A DNA stretch of 64,000 bases from the NCBI RefSeq assembly GCF_015533855.1, contig NZ_AP024154.1, positions 1,181,001 through 1,245,000 of the forward strand. Direction: 5' to 3'. The notes under the pieces were generated by a model. The model was not told the origin of the DNA, made no database searches, and was given only the letters and a program-made list of their open reading frames with translations. The stretch comes from Echinicola sp. 20G (GTDB taxonomy: Bacteria; Bacteroidota; Bacteroidia; Cytophagales; Cyclobacteriaceae). How positions within the stretch are numbered: the stretch's first letter is position 1; every line of letters starts with the position of its first letter. The position numbers and the translations under genes were made by a program. Of the stretch, positions 1 to 8,925 are shown piece by piece.

Positions 1-1
1 G

Positions 2-49
2 GCTCATGTACGTCAAGCATTGGATGCTAAAGGAGATTATAACATTTAA
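2..49 (+). CDS. 3' end of an unidentified upstream gene (partial)
   Basis: A frame open from the window edge ends at a TAA at 47-49, giving a 15-residue tail that finishes AKGDYNI. The composition is protein-like and the next gene starts 11 bases later in the same direction, so it may be the end of an operon partner of the SRPBCC gene. Too little is visible to name a family. Confidence 0.4.
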   Translation, partial: AHVRQALDAKGDYNI

Positions 50-60
50 ATTTAATTATT

Positions 61-561
61 ATGGCCAATCAAAAATTCGACTGGAGCAAATTTACCATAA
101 AAACCCCGATCAAATCGGATGTGAAGGCCATCTATGAGGCATGGACCATTCCATCCAAAATTGAAAGTTGGTTTTTAAGATCAGCTGTATTTCACAATCC
201 ACTTGGACAACAAAGAAAACCTGATGAGACCATAAAAGTAGGTGATCATTACCAGTGGCTTTGGCATGGCTATCCTGATGAAGTCATGGAGAAAGGAGAG
301 ATATTGGAAATAAATGGAACAGATTTTCTGAAATTCAGATTTGGTAAGGTTGGTGTCGTGAGTGTAAAAATCAAAGCAGATGAAGGTAAGTCCATTATTG
401 AGCTAACCCAAGAGGATATCCCACACTTTGATGCCACTGAAGAGAACTTCCATGTTGGTTGTAAAACAGGTTGGACATTCTATCTGGCCAATCTCAATTC
501 TATCTTGCAGGGTGGAGTAGACCTTAGAAATAAAGGAGATAACGAAGCCTATATGGATTGA
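61..561 (+). CDS. SRPBCC / AHSA1-like domain protein
   Basis: A 166-residue cytosolic protein of the START-like SRPBCC fold, nearest to the Aha1 (activator of Hsp90 ATPase) C-domain-like family. The visible signature is the N-terminal strand and helix with IYEAWTIPSKIESWF (about residues 24-38), then alternating beta strands and a long C-terminal helix around the TGWTFYLANLNSIL stretch. There is no signal peptide. Members bind hydrophobic ligands or act on stress proteins; the substrate here is unknown. It starts at ATG 61, and the DNA-repair gene follows 21 bases later, so the two probably share a transcript. Confidence 0.75.
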   Translation: MANQKFDWSKFTIKTPIKSDVKAIYEAWTIPSKIESWFLRSAVFHNPLGQQRKPDETIKVGDHYQWLWHGYPDEVMEKGEILEINGTDFLKFRFGKVGVVSVKIKADEGKSIIELTQEDIPHFDATEENFHVGCKTGWTFYLANLNSILQGGVDLRNKGDNEAYMD

Positions 562-582
562 TATTTTATTTATCTTTCCTTG

Positions 583-1257
583 ATGCAAGCCTATATTAGA
601 ACTTTAGAAGACGAATTTAAGCGCCATGCCAATGGGGTAATTGCCCGTGGACAAAAAGCTTATATGAAAGATCATTTTGAATTTTTAGGATTAAAGACCC
701 CGTTAAGACGAAATATTCAAAAGCCATTTCTAGAGAAATCAACCCTCCCCAAAAAAGAAGACATTCCAGAACTGGTTGAAATCCTTTGGAACAAACCAGA
801 AAGAGAGTTTCAACTTTTTGCGCAAGAGCTTGTCGGAAAATACATCAAAAAGGTAGAAAAAGCAGATATTGACCTCTTTGAGTACATGGTTATCCACAAA
901 TCATGGTGGGACACGGTGGATTTTATCGCAGTGAAATTACTGGGCAAATACTTTTCTGTCTTCCCTGAACAGACCCAATTCTATGTGGATAAGTGGTTGG
1001 ACTCAGGAAATATATGGCTTCAAAGGTGCGCATTGATTTTCCAGCTCAATTATAAAAACAACCTGGATACCAAACTGCTTTCGCACAGCATCCATTCCCT
1101 TCTTGGGTCGAAGGAGTTCTTTATCAACAAGGCCATTGGCTGGATTTTGAGACAGTATAGCAAAACCGACCCTGCATGGGTACAGCAATTTGTGGATAAC
1201 ACAGCATTGGCAAATTTGAGCAAAAAAGAAGCTCTCCGATTGATAAAAGCCACTTAG
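583..1257 (+). CDS. DNA alkylation repair protein (AlkD-like, HEAT-like repeats)
   Basis: A 224-residue all-helical protein of the AlkC/AlkD HEAT-like glycosylase family, which removes N3- and N7-alkylated purines from DNA. Family features are an N-terminal basic helix (YMKDHFEFLGLKTPLRR), the central HKSWWDTVDFIA segment that carries the catalytic-cleft Trp and Asp of the family, NIWLQRCALIFQLNY, and FINKAIGWILRQYSKTDPAW near the C-terminus. I use ATG 583; an adjacent TTG at 580 would add one residue. The length is normal for the family. It converges on the PHP-domain gene with only 13 bases between the stops. Confidence 0.85.
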   Translation: MQAYIRTLEDEFKRHANGVIARGQKAYMKDHFEFLGLKTPLRRNIQKPFLEKSTLPKKEDIPELVEILWNKPEREFQLFAQELVGKYIKKVEKADIDLFEYMVIHKSWWDTVDFIAVKLLGKYFSVFPEQTQFYVDKWLDSGNIWLQRCALIFQLNYKNNLDTKLLSHSIHSLLGSKEFFINKAIGWILRQYSKTDPAWVQQFVDNTALANLSKKEALRLIKAT

Positions 1258-1270
1258 TCAAATACTATCT

Positions 1271-2479
1271 TTATTCCATGACAGGTTGTGTCCAAGCTGT
1301 TTCCACATCTCCAACTTGATAGGGGTTTTCTTTAGGTTTAGAAGAAACTATTTTAGCCCTTACATACAAGTCATCAGCTTGTAAAGTATAACTGGCTTGC
1401 AAACCATTTTCCTCTTTCAGCAATATACCGGACTTCTCTGGATCCGACTTTTTTGTTCCAAAAAACTGAACGGTATAGGAAACCCCTTCTTCTTTCTGAA
1501 TGAAAACCTCCAATTTCCCATTTTTAAAAACTATATCCTCCAATACCACTCCGGTACTGGCGTAAAAATCACCTCTCTCCATGGCCTCCACCAAAGCATC
1601 TGGGCTTAGTTCATCGGCCCGGACCATTACCCAGCCCCTACCTGGGTTACTGTTGCTTCCATTGAAAACATGATAATTATGCGCATCATCCACTGCCAAG
1701 CCATAAATCAAAGGCTTTTCATCTTTCAAATAAGCTACTTGTACCATATCCCAAAGCACCTCCATACTTGGTCGCAATGAATCACCATAATTATTCACCA
1801 TAGGGTGTCCATTATACACCTCAAAAAACCTCTCTCCATTTAAATCCATAATATCCTCTGGAGTGATGGCCCAGATAAAGTTAGGATGGTTGATGTGCAT
1901 AAACATGGGCTGGCCTATAGAATCTCTTTGCGCTTTCACTTTATCTAAATTCCGCTGCAACACGTCAGATACGGAACTGCCACCTTGAGGCTGCAAGACA
2001 TGCTGGATATTGGTGACATTCATATGTAAAGGCTTCTTGTCGAAGCTATCGCTGATTTCTTCAGATTGTACAATCAGAAACTCTCCCTCCTCTTCAAACA
2101 TCTGCCGGTATTCTTCTAAGGTTTTTAACTTTACTTCTATTCTTCCGGCACTATCTTCACGATATTCTACCCACTCATCTCCATACTTTTTGAAGTACTT
2201 CTCAAACGCCATTTCATGAGTGGGTGACTTAGGTATCAATTTCCATCTCTCTCCTTCTGCTAACGTATTATGATCGGAAAGTACCGCAAAATCATAGCCA
2301 TGCGACTTATACCAGTCCATAATCATTTCCGGATAATCATCTCCATCACTCCAATAGGAGTGCGTATGAAGGTTTCCTTTATACCAAACCTTGCTGCTTC
2401 CTGCTTCCTCTTTTGTATTAGGAGTACAGGATAATAAAAAACAAAGACCAAGTAATAACTTTAAAAAACAGAAGCGCAT
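1271..2479 (-). CDS. PHP-domain phosphoesterase-like lipoprotein
   Basis: A 402-residue exported lipoprotein with a lipobox FLLSC at residues 14-18, followed by a PHP-type metal-dependent phosphoesterase domain. Metal-ligand motifs are visible: NLHTHS at 36-41 (HxH), a following SDG at 44-46, LSDHN at 67-71, and later EEISD and VDDAHNYH. The C-terminal 90 residues look like a beta-sandwich. PHP domains hydrolyse phosphoesters in histidinol phosphatase and polymerase III; the secreted Bacteroidota versions have no settled substrate. It is likely periplasmic or surface anchored. It is divergent from the ExbD-like lipoprotein, with a shared 165-base upstream region. Confidence 0.75.
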   Translation of the reverse strand: MRFCFLKLLLGLCFLLSCTPNTKEEAGSSKVWYKGNLHTHSYWSDGDDYPEMIMDWYKSHGYDFAVLSDHNTLAEGERWKLIPKSPTHEMAFEKYFKKYGDEWVEYREDSAGRIEVKLKTLEEYRQMFEEEGEFLIVQSEEISDSFDKKPLHMNVTNIQHVLQPQGGSSVSDVLQRNLDKVKAQRDSIGQPMFMHINHPNFIWAITPEDIMDLNGERFFEVYNGHPMVNNYGDSLRPSMEVLWDMVQVAYLKDEKPLIYGLAVDDAHNYHVFNGSNSNPGRGWVMVRADELSPDALVEAMERGDFYASTGVVLEDIVFKNGKLEVFIQKEEGVSYTVQFFGTKKSDPEKSGILLKEENGLQASYTLQADDLYVRAKIVSSKPKENPYQVGDVETAWTQPVME

Positions 2480-2644
2480 AATCCTGATGTTAGTTTGTAT
2501 AAACTTAGAATTTTAATCAGAACCACATAAGAATTAAGGTGTTAAATAAATTTGATGTTTTTAGACCAAAAACAAACTAAATACTTATTTAATCAACTAT
2601 TTATTTAGTATATTGAATTGATTTCATCACAAAACCTTTTAATC

Positions 2645-2983
2645 ATGAGAATTGTAGGCATTTTTATCCTAACCGTAATCTTTTCAGTTGGTTTTAGCTG
2701 TTCAAGTGAGAGCCCAATGAAAGAAACTAAAACCAAAGACCAAATCGCTGTCCAAGTCAATTCCAACCAGCAGATACGCGTCAATGGCGAGCTATGTTCA
2801 TTGGAGGACTTTTCTAAAATTGTCGAAAAAGCAAAAGAAGAAATCGGTAATAAAGAAATTTTTGTCAGCTTGACCGTTGGAGACAATGTCAAAATGGGCA
2901 TCATCGCTGACATCCAGTCCAGCCTAAAAGAACTTGACTTAAGAAAAATACTTTACCGCTCAGGTCTCACAAACAAATCATAA
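2645..2983 (+). CDS. Small lipoprotein resembling the ExbD/TolR periplasmic domain
   Basis: A 112-residue product starting at ATG 2645 (an in-frame TTG at 2618 is less likely because the signal peptide begins at this ATG). There is a hydrophobic signal up to C19 with a weak lipobox (GFSC). The mature part reads like the C-terminal periplasmic domain of ExbD/TolR: IAVQVNSNQQIRVNGE (strand and turn), LEDFSKIVEKAKEE (helix), IFVSLTVGDNVKMGIIADIQ, then a final helix and strand. In true ExbD this domain follows one TM anchor with a conserved Asp; that Asp is absent and no exbB/tolQ is nearby. The homology call is by pattern only. Confidence 0.55.
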   Translation: MRIVGIFILTVIFSVGFSCSSESPMKETKTKDQIAVQVNSNQQIRVNGELCSLEDFSKIVEKAKEEIGNKEIFVSLTVGDNVKMGIIADIQSSLKELDLRKILYRSGLTNKS

Positions 2984-3073
2984 TCTTAGAATACTTTTTA
3001 AACTTAGTTGGTGATCATGGCTGAAACTTAATAACAACAATTAGACTCTGCTAGCTTTGAATACCAATTTACA

Positions 3074-3105
3074 AAAAGGTCCTGAGTATGTACTCAGGAC
3101 CTTTT
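3074..3105. terminator. Bidirectional Rho-independent terminator
   Basis: Arms 3074-3088 and 3091-3105 are perfectly complementary (AAAAGGTCCTGAGTA with its reverse complement) around a TG centre, with A/T tracts on both sides. It lies between two convergent genes and serves both. Confidence 0.85.
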
Positions 3106-3119
3106 CTTACTTAGTTTTA

Positions 3120-4184
3120 TTAGTCAATCTTTTTGAAAACTAATTCATCTTCTTCATTACTTAAAGTCAAACGACCTTCGCTGATTATAAAATCATAAGT
3201 TTGATCGTTCAGCTTTTTTAAAAAAACACCTTCCTTCTCCAAATTTGGACAGGCCATTTGAGTGGAAACCACTTTCCCGAAAGTAACCTTTTGATTCTCT
3301 ACTGTGATGTTTCCATTTATCCTATTACAACCTCCAAAACCATAGAACCGGTTTTCCATCAAATTAAATTCTAAATTGGGTGACTTTCCTTCCTTCATAA
3401 AAACCTCACCGTTTATGCTTTCCAAGGCCCAAATATCATTTAACCTATAATCACCTTGGTAATCCCCACAACCTGAATATTCTTTATATTCCTGTTCATC
3501 ACCCACCTTCACTCGTACAGTCACTCTATGTCCAAATTCTTTTCCTGACATCGTATCTTGACAGGGTGCTTTAAAAATAGTAACCTGCAAACTCCCCTTT
3601 TCGGTCTCTGCTCTATATGCTACCGCATTTACATCCTGGGGCCTTACTGGCTTGGTAACAGGAACGGTTATTGGTTCACCCTCCATAGGCTTAAAAGTTA
3701 TATTTTTGTGAAAGTCCATTTCCACTGACCAAAAAGGTTCATTCCCACTTGCTTTGAACCCAACAAATGACTTTTCCTTTAGCTTCATGTTAAAATTCTC
3801 AGGTTTTTTGGAGCGCAGTTGATAAAGTGCTGCTGTACTACCTTCTATGACATTTCCGGATTTATCCAACATCAAAATACCTTCCTCATTAACTTTAAAC
3901 TGTCTCATGCCTTCCGATGTGGGCTTATCTGAGAGCGTAATCATACCATCTGCACCCATCACAAAGTTTCCTTTATGCTCACTTACTTCCGAACTCCTAT
4001 CCTGATAAATCATTTTCTCAATATAACTAGCGTCTTTTTCCAAGGTCAGTTCATAACTGATTCCAGGACAATCAGCACAAGGCAAAACACCATAGTAAGT
4101 TCCTGTCGGTACTTCTTTCTTTTCTGAGGCACAACTGGCCAAAACAATTAATCCAAACAGGCACAAATAAAGTAAATTCTTCAT
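3120..4184 (-). CDS. NlpE-like / META-domain envelope stress lipoprotein
   Basis: A 354-residue lipoprotein (lipobox LASC at 15-18) with three domains. First is an NlpE-type N-domain with the GVLPCADCPGI motif (C36 and C39, the redox/copper-sensing CxxC of NlpE). Next is a central domain starting FKASGNEPFWSVEMDF, like the COG3650-type domain often attached to NlpE or META. Last is a C-terminal META/HslJ domain with FYGFGGCNRINGN and STQMACPNLE. In E. coli NlpE reports lipoprotein sorting and copper stress, and HslJ is heat- and novobiocin-linked. It probably senses envelope damage here; no Cpx pair is in the window. It is monocistronic, ended by the terminator at 3074-3105. Confidence 0.8.
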   Translation of the reverse strand: MKNLLYLCLFGLIVLASCASEKKEVPTGTYYGVLPCADCPGISYELTLEKDASYIEKMIYQDRSSEVSEHKGNFVMGADGMITLSDKPTSEGMRQFKVNEEGILMLDKSGNVIEGSTAALYQLRSKKPENFNMKLKEKSFVGFKASGNEPFWSVEMDFHKNITFKPMEGEPITVPVTKPVRPQDVNAVAYRAETEKGSLQVTIFKAPCQDTMSGKEFGHRVTVRVKVGDEQEYKEYSGCGDYQGDYRLNDIWALESINGEVFMKEGKSPNLEFNLMENRFYGFGGCNRINGNITVENQKVTFGKVVSTQMACPNLEKEGVFLKKLNDQTYDFIISEGRLTLSNEEDELVFKKID

Positions 4185-4318
4185 GATTCAGTTTTTTATT
4201 ACATGTATTATTTAACAAAACCTGAACCAAACTTGATCCCCATTGGAAAATGTTTTGTTAAAAATGCTTAACATATTACAAATCATTATCTTCATTTGAA
4301 GTAAAAACCCCGATAGCA

Positions 4319-4888
4319 ATGCATACCCTTCAACAATACATTAAGACTTACTTTGATTTAAAAGCTAATGACTTAGAAACGCTTGCATCGTTGTTTATTA
4401 GTGAAAAACTTTCAAAAGGGGAATACTATCTTAAAACCGGAAGCTATGATTCAAAATTAAGTTTTATCAAAACAGGGCACCTCAGAATATTTGATTATAT
4501 CAATGCCAAGGACATTACACAATGGATTTCATCACCTGGTGACTTTGTCACAGATTTACAGTGTTTGATATTTCAAGGTCCTGCCAGAAAGAATATCCAA
4601 GCCATTTCAGATTGTGAACTGTTCACCATCACCAAAACCAACTATCAGCGACTTCCGGATATCATTCCCAAATGGCATGAAATTGAGAAAATATTCATTG
4701 CAAAATGTTTTATGACATTGGAGGATCGTGTTTTTGGTTTTCTTTCCCTTTCCGCCGAGGAGCGGTTTCAACACCTTTTCGATTACAATAGAGAACTTTT
4801 TAACCAAGTCCCTCTCCATCAAATTGCTTCTATGTTAGGAATGAGTCCAGAAACCCTGAGCAGAATTCGCAAAAACTTGAATTCTTGA
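4319..4888 (+). CDS. Crp/Fnr-family transcription regulator
   Basis: A 189-residue protein with an N-terminal cyclic-nucleotide-binding-like beta roll (about 25-115, containing SFIKTGHLRIFDY) and a C-terminal winged helix with LHQIASMLGMSPETLSRIRK (about 166-185). It is short and lacks the canonical cAMP-contact RxS cassette, typical of the many Bacteroidota Crp paralogs of unknown ligand. An SRPBCC gene follows 60 bases downstream and a YdeI-like gene 32 bases after that, so it may control or be co-transcribed with them. It is divergent from the NlpE-like gene. Confidence 0.85.
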   Translation: MHTLQQYIKTYFDLKANDLETLASLFISEKLSKGEYYLKTGSYDSKLSFIKTGHLRIFDYINAKDITQWISSPGDFVTDLQCLIFQGPARKNIQAISDCELFTITKTNYQRLPDIIPKWHEIEKIFIAKCFMTLEDRVFGFLSLSAEERFQHLFDYNRELFNQVPLHQIASMLGMSPETLSRIRKNLNS

Positions 4889-4948
4889 TTTAGATCAAGA
4901 AAAACCTGCTCGGAGTAATAGACCTTTGGATAATAAAACTTATCCAAA

Positions 4949-5371
4949 ATGAAAATAGAAACACACATTCACATCCAATCCACACCTGAAAAAGTATGGA
5001 ATGTTTTAATGGACTTTGAAACTTATCCACAATGGAACCCTTTTATTAAAAGCGTAAAGGGCAAGATTCAATTAGGTCAAAGAATTACAGTGGACCTTCA
5101 AGGAATGACTTTCAAACCCAAAATTATAAAGTACCATAAAAACCGCTCTTTCTCTTGGCTGGGTCAGCTTGTCTTCAAAGGGATTTTTGATGGACAGCAC
5201 AGCTTCGATATAGTAGAAAATAAAAATGGAGGTACAGACTTTATCCACAGTGAAAAGTTCTCCGGACTGTTGGTGCCACTCCTGAGAAGTAAACTTCTTA
5301 ACGAAACTTTGCCTGCTTTTGAACTGATGAATAAAAAGCTAAAAGAAAGGGTAGAAGCTATGTCAATTTGA
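4949..5371 (+). CDS. SRPBCC (polyketide cyclase-like) domain protein
   Basis: A 140-residue cytosolic START-like protein. The opening ETHIHIQSTPEKVWNVLMDF and the YPQWNPFIKSVKG segment (about 28-40) are typical of the polyketide_cyc2/SRPBCC family, as are the FDGQHSFDI strand and the C-terminal long helix. The ligand is unknown. It lies 60 bases behind the Crp-family regulator in the same direction and is probably part of the same transcript. Confidence 0.75.
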   Translation: MKIETHIHIQSTPEKVWNVLMDFETYPQWNPFIKSVKGKIQLGQRITVDLQGMTFKPKIIKYHKNRSFSWLGQLVFKGIFDGQHSFDIVENKNGGTDFIHSEKFSGLLVPLLRSKLLNETLPAFELMNKKLKERVEAMSI

Positions 5372-5403
5372 TAAATTTATACTAGACCTTTATCATTGAT
5401 TCC

Positions 5404-5871
5404 ATGCAAGAAAAAAAGCCTCTAGTTGATAAAACATTCCTATTAAGCAAATTCCCTGGTAAAGGCGGCTGGACCTACACCATTATCCCTGAGATAAAAC
5501 CAGCAAAACACACTCACTTTGGCTGGGTGACTGTCAGGGGCAGTATTGATGGTTATCCTTTGGAGCACTATAAATTAATGCCCTTTGGAAATGGCCAGCT
5601 TTTTCTTCCTGTAAAAGCTGCTATACGAAAAAAGATTAAAAAAGAGGCCGGTGATCAGGTTAGGGTCATTCTCCATTTGGATGAAACTCCCCTTAAAATC
5701 CCTAATGAACTTCTAGAGTGCTTTGATTACGAGTCCAAAGTGGCCCTTGATAACTTTCATAGACTTCCAGAATCAGAGCAAAGAGCTTACATAGATTGGA
5801 TTTATGCTGCAAAAAAAGAAGAAACCAAAGCAAACAGGATTGCAAAAATGATGGAAAAACTTCTGCAATAG
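5404..5871 (+). CDS. DUF1905 / YdeI-OmpD-associated family protein
   Basis: A 155-residue protein of two parts. The DUF1905-like barrel (about 10-95) contains KGGWTYTIIPE, FGWVTVRGSIDG and a KEAGDQVRVILHLDE strand. The C-terminal YdeI/OmpD-associated helical motif (about 105-155) contains ALDNFHRLPESEQRAYIDWI and KKEETKANRIAKMMEKL. The function is not established; family members are linked to peptide and acid resistance in enterics. It is the last gene of the Crp-SRPBCC run. Confidence 0.8.
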   Translation: MQEKKPLVDKTFLLSKFPGKGGWTYTIIPEIKPAKHTHFGWVTVRGSIDGYPLEHYKLMPFGNGQLFLPVKAAIRKKIKKEAGDQVRVILHLDETPLKIPNELLECFDYESKVALDNFHRLPESEQRAYIDWIYAAKKEETKANRIAKMMEKLLQ

Positions 5872-6086
5872 CTGCTCAATTCTACTCTCCTATCAAGAGC
5901 GATCACGACAACTAACCGAAAAACAAGTATTTGATACTTTCATCAAACAATTAATAAGCAAAAGAAGTTAAATGCCTATTTTCATTCTAACAGTTTCGCT
6001 GAAAACATAACTCTCAACCGAATTGGTTATCAATTGAGTTTTAAAGCATTTTAATTATACAATAATCCCATAGTAAGTTCTAACTC

Positions 6087-7934
6087 ATGAATTCATTTTT
6101 CCGAAGAATCGTTTTAATCCTATTCATTGTCACAATATCCTTTTTGGAGGCCTATAGCCAATCGAGGCCCAACATTGTGTGGATAACTTCTGAAGACAAT
6201 TCCAAACATTACCTTTCTCTATTTGATTCAAATGGGATATCCACACCCAATATAGAGCGATTAGCAGCTACGGGCCTGGTCTTTGACCATGCCTTTTCTA
6301 ATGCCCCCGTTTGTAGTGTTGCAAGGTCTACACTAATTTCTGGCTGCTACGCCCCGCGCGTTGGTGTTCAATTTCATCGAAAGCTTCAAAAAGTCCCCTT
6401 ACCTAATGGACTCAAAATGTTTCCAACCTACTTAAGAGAAGCAGGATATTACACGACCAATAATGCAAAAGAGGATTACAACTTCATCAAAAATGATGGT
6501 GTCTGGGATGAATCTTCCAATAAGGCTTCTTACAAAAACCGAAAAGAAGGACAACCGTTTTTCCATGTTTTTAACATTGCCATTACCCATGAAGGGAGTC
6601 TCCACTTTGATGAAAACATAATGGATAAAACACCACTCGACGAACTACCAGAACCTGGCAGATTGCAGCCAAACCATCCTCAAACCGAACTTTTTAAATA
6701 CACTCGGGCTCGTTATCTATCCAAAATTCAGGATATGGACAAAAAAGTAGGGGAAGTAATCAATGAATTGGAAAAAGATGGACTCCTTGAAAATACATTT
6801 ATTTTCTATTTCGGGGATCATGGTGGTGTGATGCCAGGTAGTAAAGGCTACTTATATGAAACAGGACTTCATGTTCCATTAGTTATCCACATTCCTGAAA
6901 AATATGCTGACCTGGTAAGTTATCCACAAGGTAGCAGGGTAACTGACTTTGTGAGTTTCGTAGATTTTGCCCCTACAGTTCTAAAATTGGCAGGATTAGA
7001 ACTTCCTGAACATATGGATGGTAAACCTTTCCTAAATAAAAAATCTACCCCTACAAGACAACAAACTTTTGGTTACGCAGACCGCTTTGATGAAAAGTAT
7101 GATTTGGTACGCTCCCTAAGAAGTGGTAAATACAAATACATTAGAAATTATCAACCCTTCAACTTCGATGGATTGATGAATAATTACCGCTATCAACAAA
7201 AAGCTTATGAAGAATGGTGGGATTTATATCGCGGTGGAAAACTAGATAAAACCCAAGCTAGTTTCTTTAAATCGAGACCGGCCGAGATGCTTTTTGATGT
7301 GAAACAAGACCCATTCGAAACCAACAACCTAGCGCAAGATCCAGCTTACAGAAAAATTCTACTTTCCTTGCGTCAAGATCTTAGGGAATGGGAAACATCC
7401 ATGCCTGACTTATCTTTCTATCCGGAATTTTATCTGATCAATTCAGCTTTTAACGATCCCGTTGAGTTTGGAAAGTCTCATAAAAAGGTAATACAACAAT
7501 ATATAAAAATTGCAGATTGGAGTTTGGAGGATTATGATGAAGTAAAAAATTCCATTTCAAAAACACTTGATTCTTCTGACCCTTGGGAAAGATATTGGGC
7601 CTTAATCGTGGCGAGCAGCTTCGGTCAAGAAGCGAAAGAGATGCAGGTTACGATAAAAAGTATCGCGCTAAACGATCCAGAAAAAATCAACCGAGTGAGA
7701 GCCGCGGAATTCCTCGGCCTGCTAAAACTAGAAAATCCAGCTCCAATAATGCTCCAAGCACTGTACAATTCGTCAGACGGAAATGAAGCTTTACTGATTC
7801 TTAATTCAATCGCACTCATGCAAGATGGATCTGGTAAGTATGCTTTTGATATCGACACCAATAAAATCCATGATGAAGTTAAAAGTAACGAAGAAGTAAA
7901 AAGAAGACTATTATATTTAGTGGATCAAAACTAA
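6087..7934 (+). CDS. Secreted sulfatase (S1 family) with C-terminal HEAT-like region
   Basis: A 615-residue exported hydrolase with a signal peptide up to about A22-S26. The alkaline-phosphatase-fold core (about 27-450) has metal-binding TSEDNS at 34-39, the formylglycine-forming segment APVCSVARSTLISG with C76, and FYFGDHGG and GLHVPLVIH later. C-S-V-A-R departs from the usual C-x-P/A-S-R by Val in the proline position. Residues about 480-590 form HEAT-like helices (PWERYWALIVASSFG, INRVRAAEFLGLL), an add-on seen in some Bacteroidota sulfatases. It would need an anSME-type maturase encoded elsewhere. The substrate is unknown; sulfated polysaccharide is likely. Confidence 0.85.
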   Translation: MNSFFRRIVLILFIVTISFLEAYSQSRPNIVWITSEDNSKHYLSLFDSNGISTPNIERLAATGLVFDHAFSNAPVCSVARSTLISGCYAPRVGVQFHRKLQKVPLPNGLKMFPTYLREAGYYTTNNAKEDYNFIKNDGVWDESSNKASYKNRKEGQPFFHVFNIAITHEGSLHFDENIMDKTPLDELPEPGRLQPNHPQTELFKYTRARYLSKIQDMDKKVGEVINELEKDGLLENTFIFYFGDHGGVMPGSKGYLYETGLHVPLVIHIPEKYADLVSYPQGSRVTDFVSFVDFAPTVLKLAGLELPEHMDGKPFLNKKSTPTRQQTFGYADRFDEKYDLVRSLRSGKYKYIRNYQPFNFDGLMNNYRYQQKAYEEWWDLYRGGKLDKTQASFFKSRPAEMLFDVKQDPFETNNLAQDPAYRKILLSLRQDLREWETSMPDLSFYPEFYLINSAFNDPVEFGKSHKKVIQQYIKIADWSLEDYDEVKNSISKTLDSSDPWERYWALIVASSFGQEAKEMQVTIKSIALNDPEKINRVRAAEFLGLLKLENPAPIMLQALYNSSDGNEALLILNSIALMQDGSGKYAFDIDTNKIHDEVKSNEEVKRRLLYLVDQN

Positions 7935-7953
7935 ATTCTTTTACTTTAAAGCG

Positions 7954-8847
7954 ATGCTGGACTTTAGATTACAGGTATTTCACACGGTGGCCAAAAGGCT
8001 AAATTTCACCAAAGCCGCAGAAGAACTGTACATCACGCAGCCTGCTGTTACGAAACATATTCGGAACATTGAAGCGCACTACCAGGTCAAGCTCTTCCAC
8101 CGACAGGGAAGCAAAATTTCACTAACCCCTGCAGGAAAAGCCCTATATGAAGGCGCTGAAAAAATCCTTGGTATCTACAGGAACCTAGAATTCGAAATGA
8201 ATAATTTTGCCCAATCCCATCGAGGAGAGTTGAGGATTGGTGCAAGTAGTACAGTGGCTCAATATATCTTGCCTCCAATCTTGGCTTCTTTCAGGGAAAA
8301 GTTTCAGGACATTCAATTAACCCTTACAACTGGAAACACAGAACAAATTGAAAAACTGCTAAAAAAGCAGCAAATTGATCTAGGGATTATTGAAGGATTT
8401 TCCAAAAGTACATTCTTTAAGTATACCGAATTCATCAAAGACGAACTTGTCCTAATTGCAAGAGTTAGCCATCCCTTAAAACATAAAGAAAGTCTGAGCA
8501 AAGAAGAATTGCTGGATGTTCCATTACTCCTGAGAGAACCTGGCTCGGGCACCTTGGAAGTTATCTCCCACAGTTTAAAAGGGCAAGGAATCAGTCTTAG
8601 CCAACTTAAAAAAGAAATGCAACTGGGCAGCACAGAAAGCATAAAGCGCTATCTGGTCAATTCCAACGCTATGGCCTTTCTTTCCATTTTCACTGTTCTG
8701 AAAGAACTTCAACAAAACGAATTCATTATTATAGATGTGGATAACCTCCATATTGAACGTCATTTTTTCTTTATTCAAGCTCATGGAGAAAAGGAAAACC
8801 TCTCTTCCTTGTTTATGAAATTTGCCCTTCATCATAACTTGAAGTAA
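7954..8847 (+). CDS. LysR-family regulator (YeiE/CysL-like position)
   Basis: A 297-residue LysR protein. The winged helix at 1-60 (FRLQVFHTVAKRLNFTKAAE, YITQPAVTKHIRNIE) is followed by a LysR substrate-binding domain (about 90-290, starting RGELRIGASSTVAQYILPPI). It lies 78 bases before a YeiH-type exporter in the same direction, the arrangement of yeiE-yeiH and cysL/ywfK-type pairs, so it probably activates that exporter in response to a sulfur- or taurine-derived signal. It begins 19 bases after the sulfatase stop, so read-through from the sulfatase is possible. Confidence 0.9.
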   Translation: MLDFRLQVFHTVAKRLNFTKAAEELYITQPAVTKHIRNIEAHYQVKLFHRQGSKISLTPAGKALYEGAEKILGIYRNLEFEMNNFAQSHRGELRIGASSTVAQYILPPILASFREKFQDIQLTLTTGNTEQIEKLLKKQQIDLGIIEGFSKSTFFKYTEFIKDELVLIARVSHPLKHKESLSKEELLDVPLLLREPGSGTLEVISHSLKGQGISLSQLKKEMQLGSTESIKRYLVNSNAMAFLSIFTVLKELQQNEFIIIDVDNLHIERHFFFIQAHGEKENLSSLFMKFALHHNLK

Positions 8848-8925
8848 TCGGTCATTCCGAAAAACAATTTCCTTCACGCTGTTTGGTTCCCCATTTTTGT
8901 ATTATCCCAAACAGGAGTTATTGAA

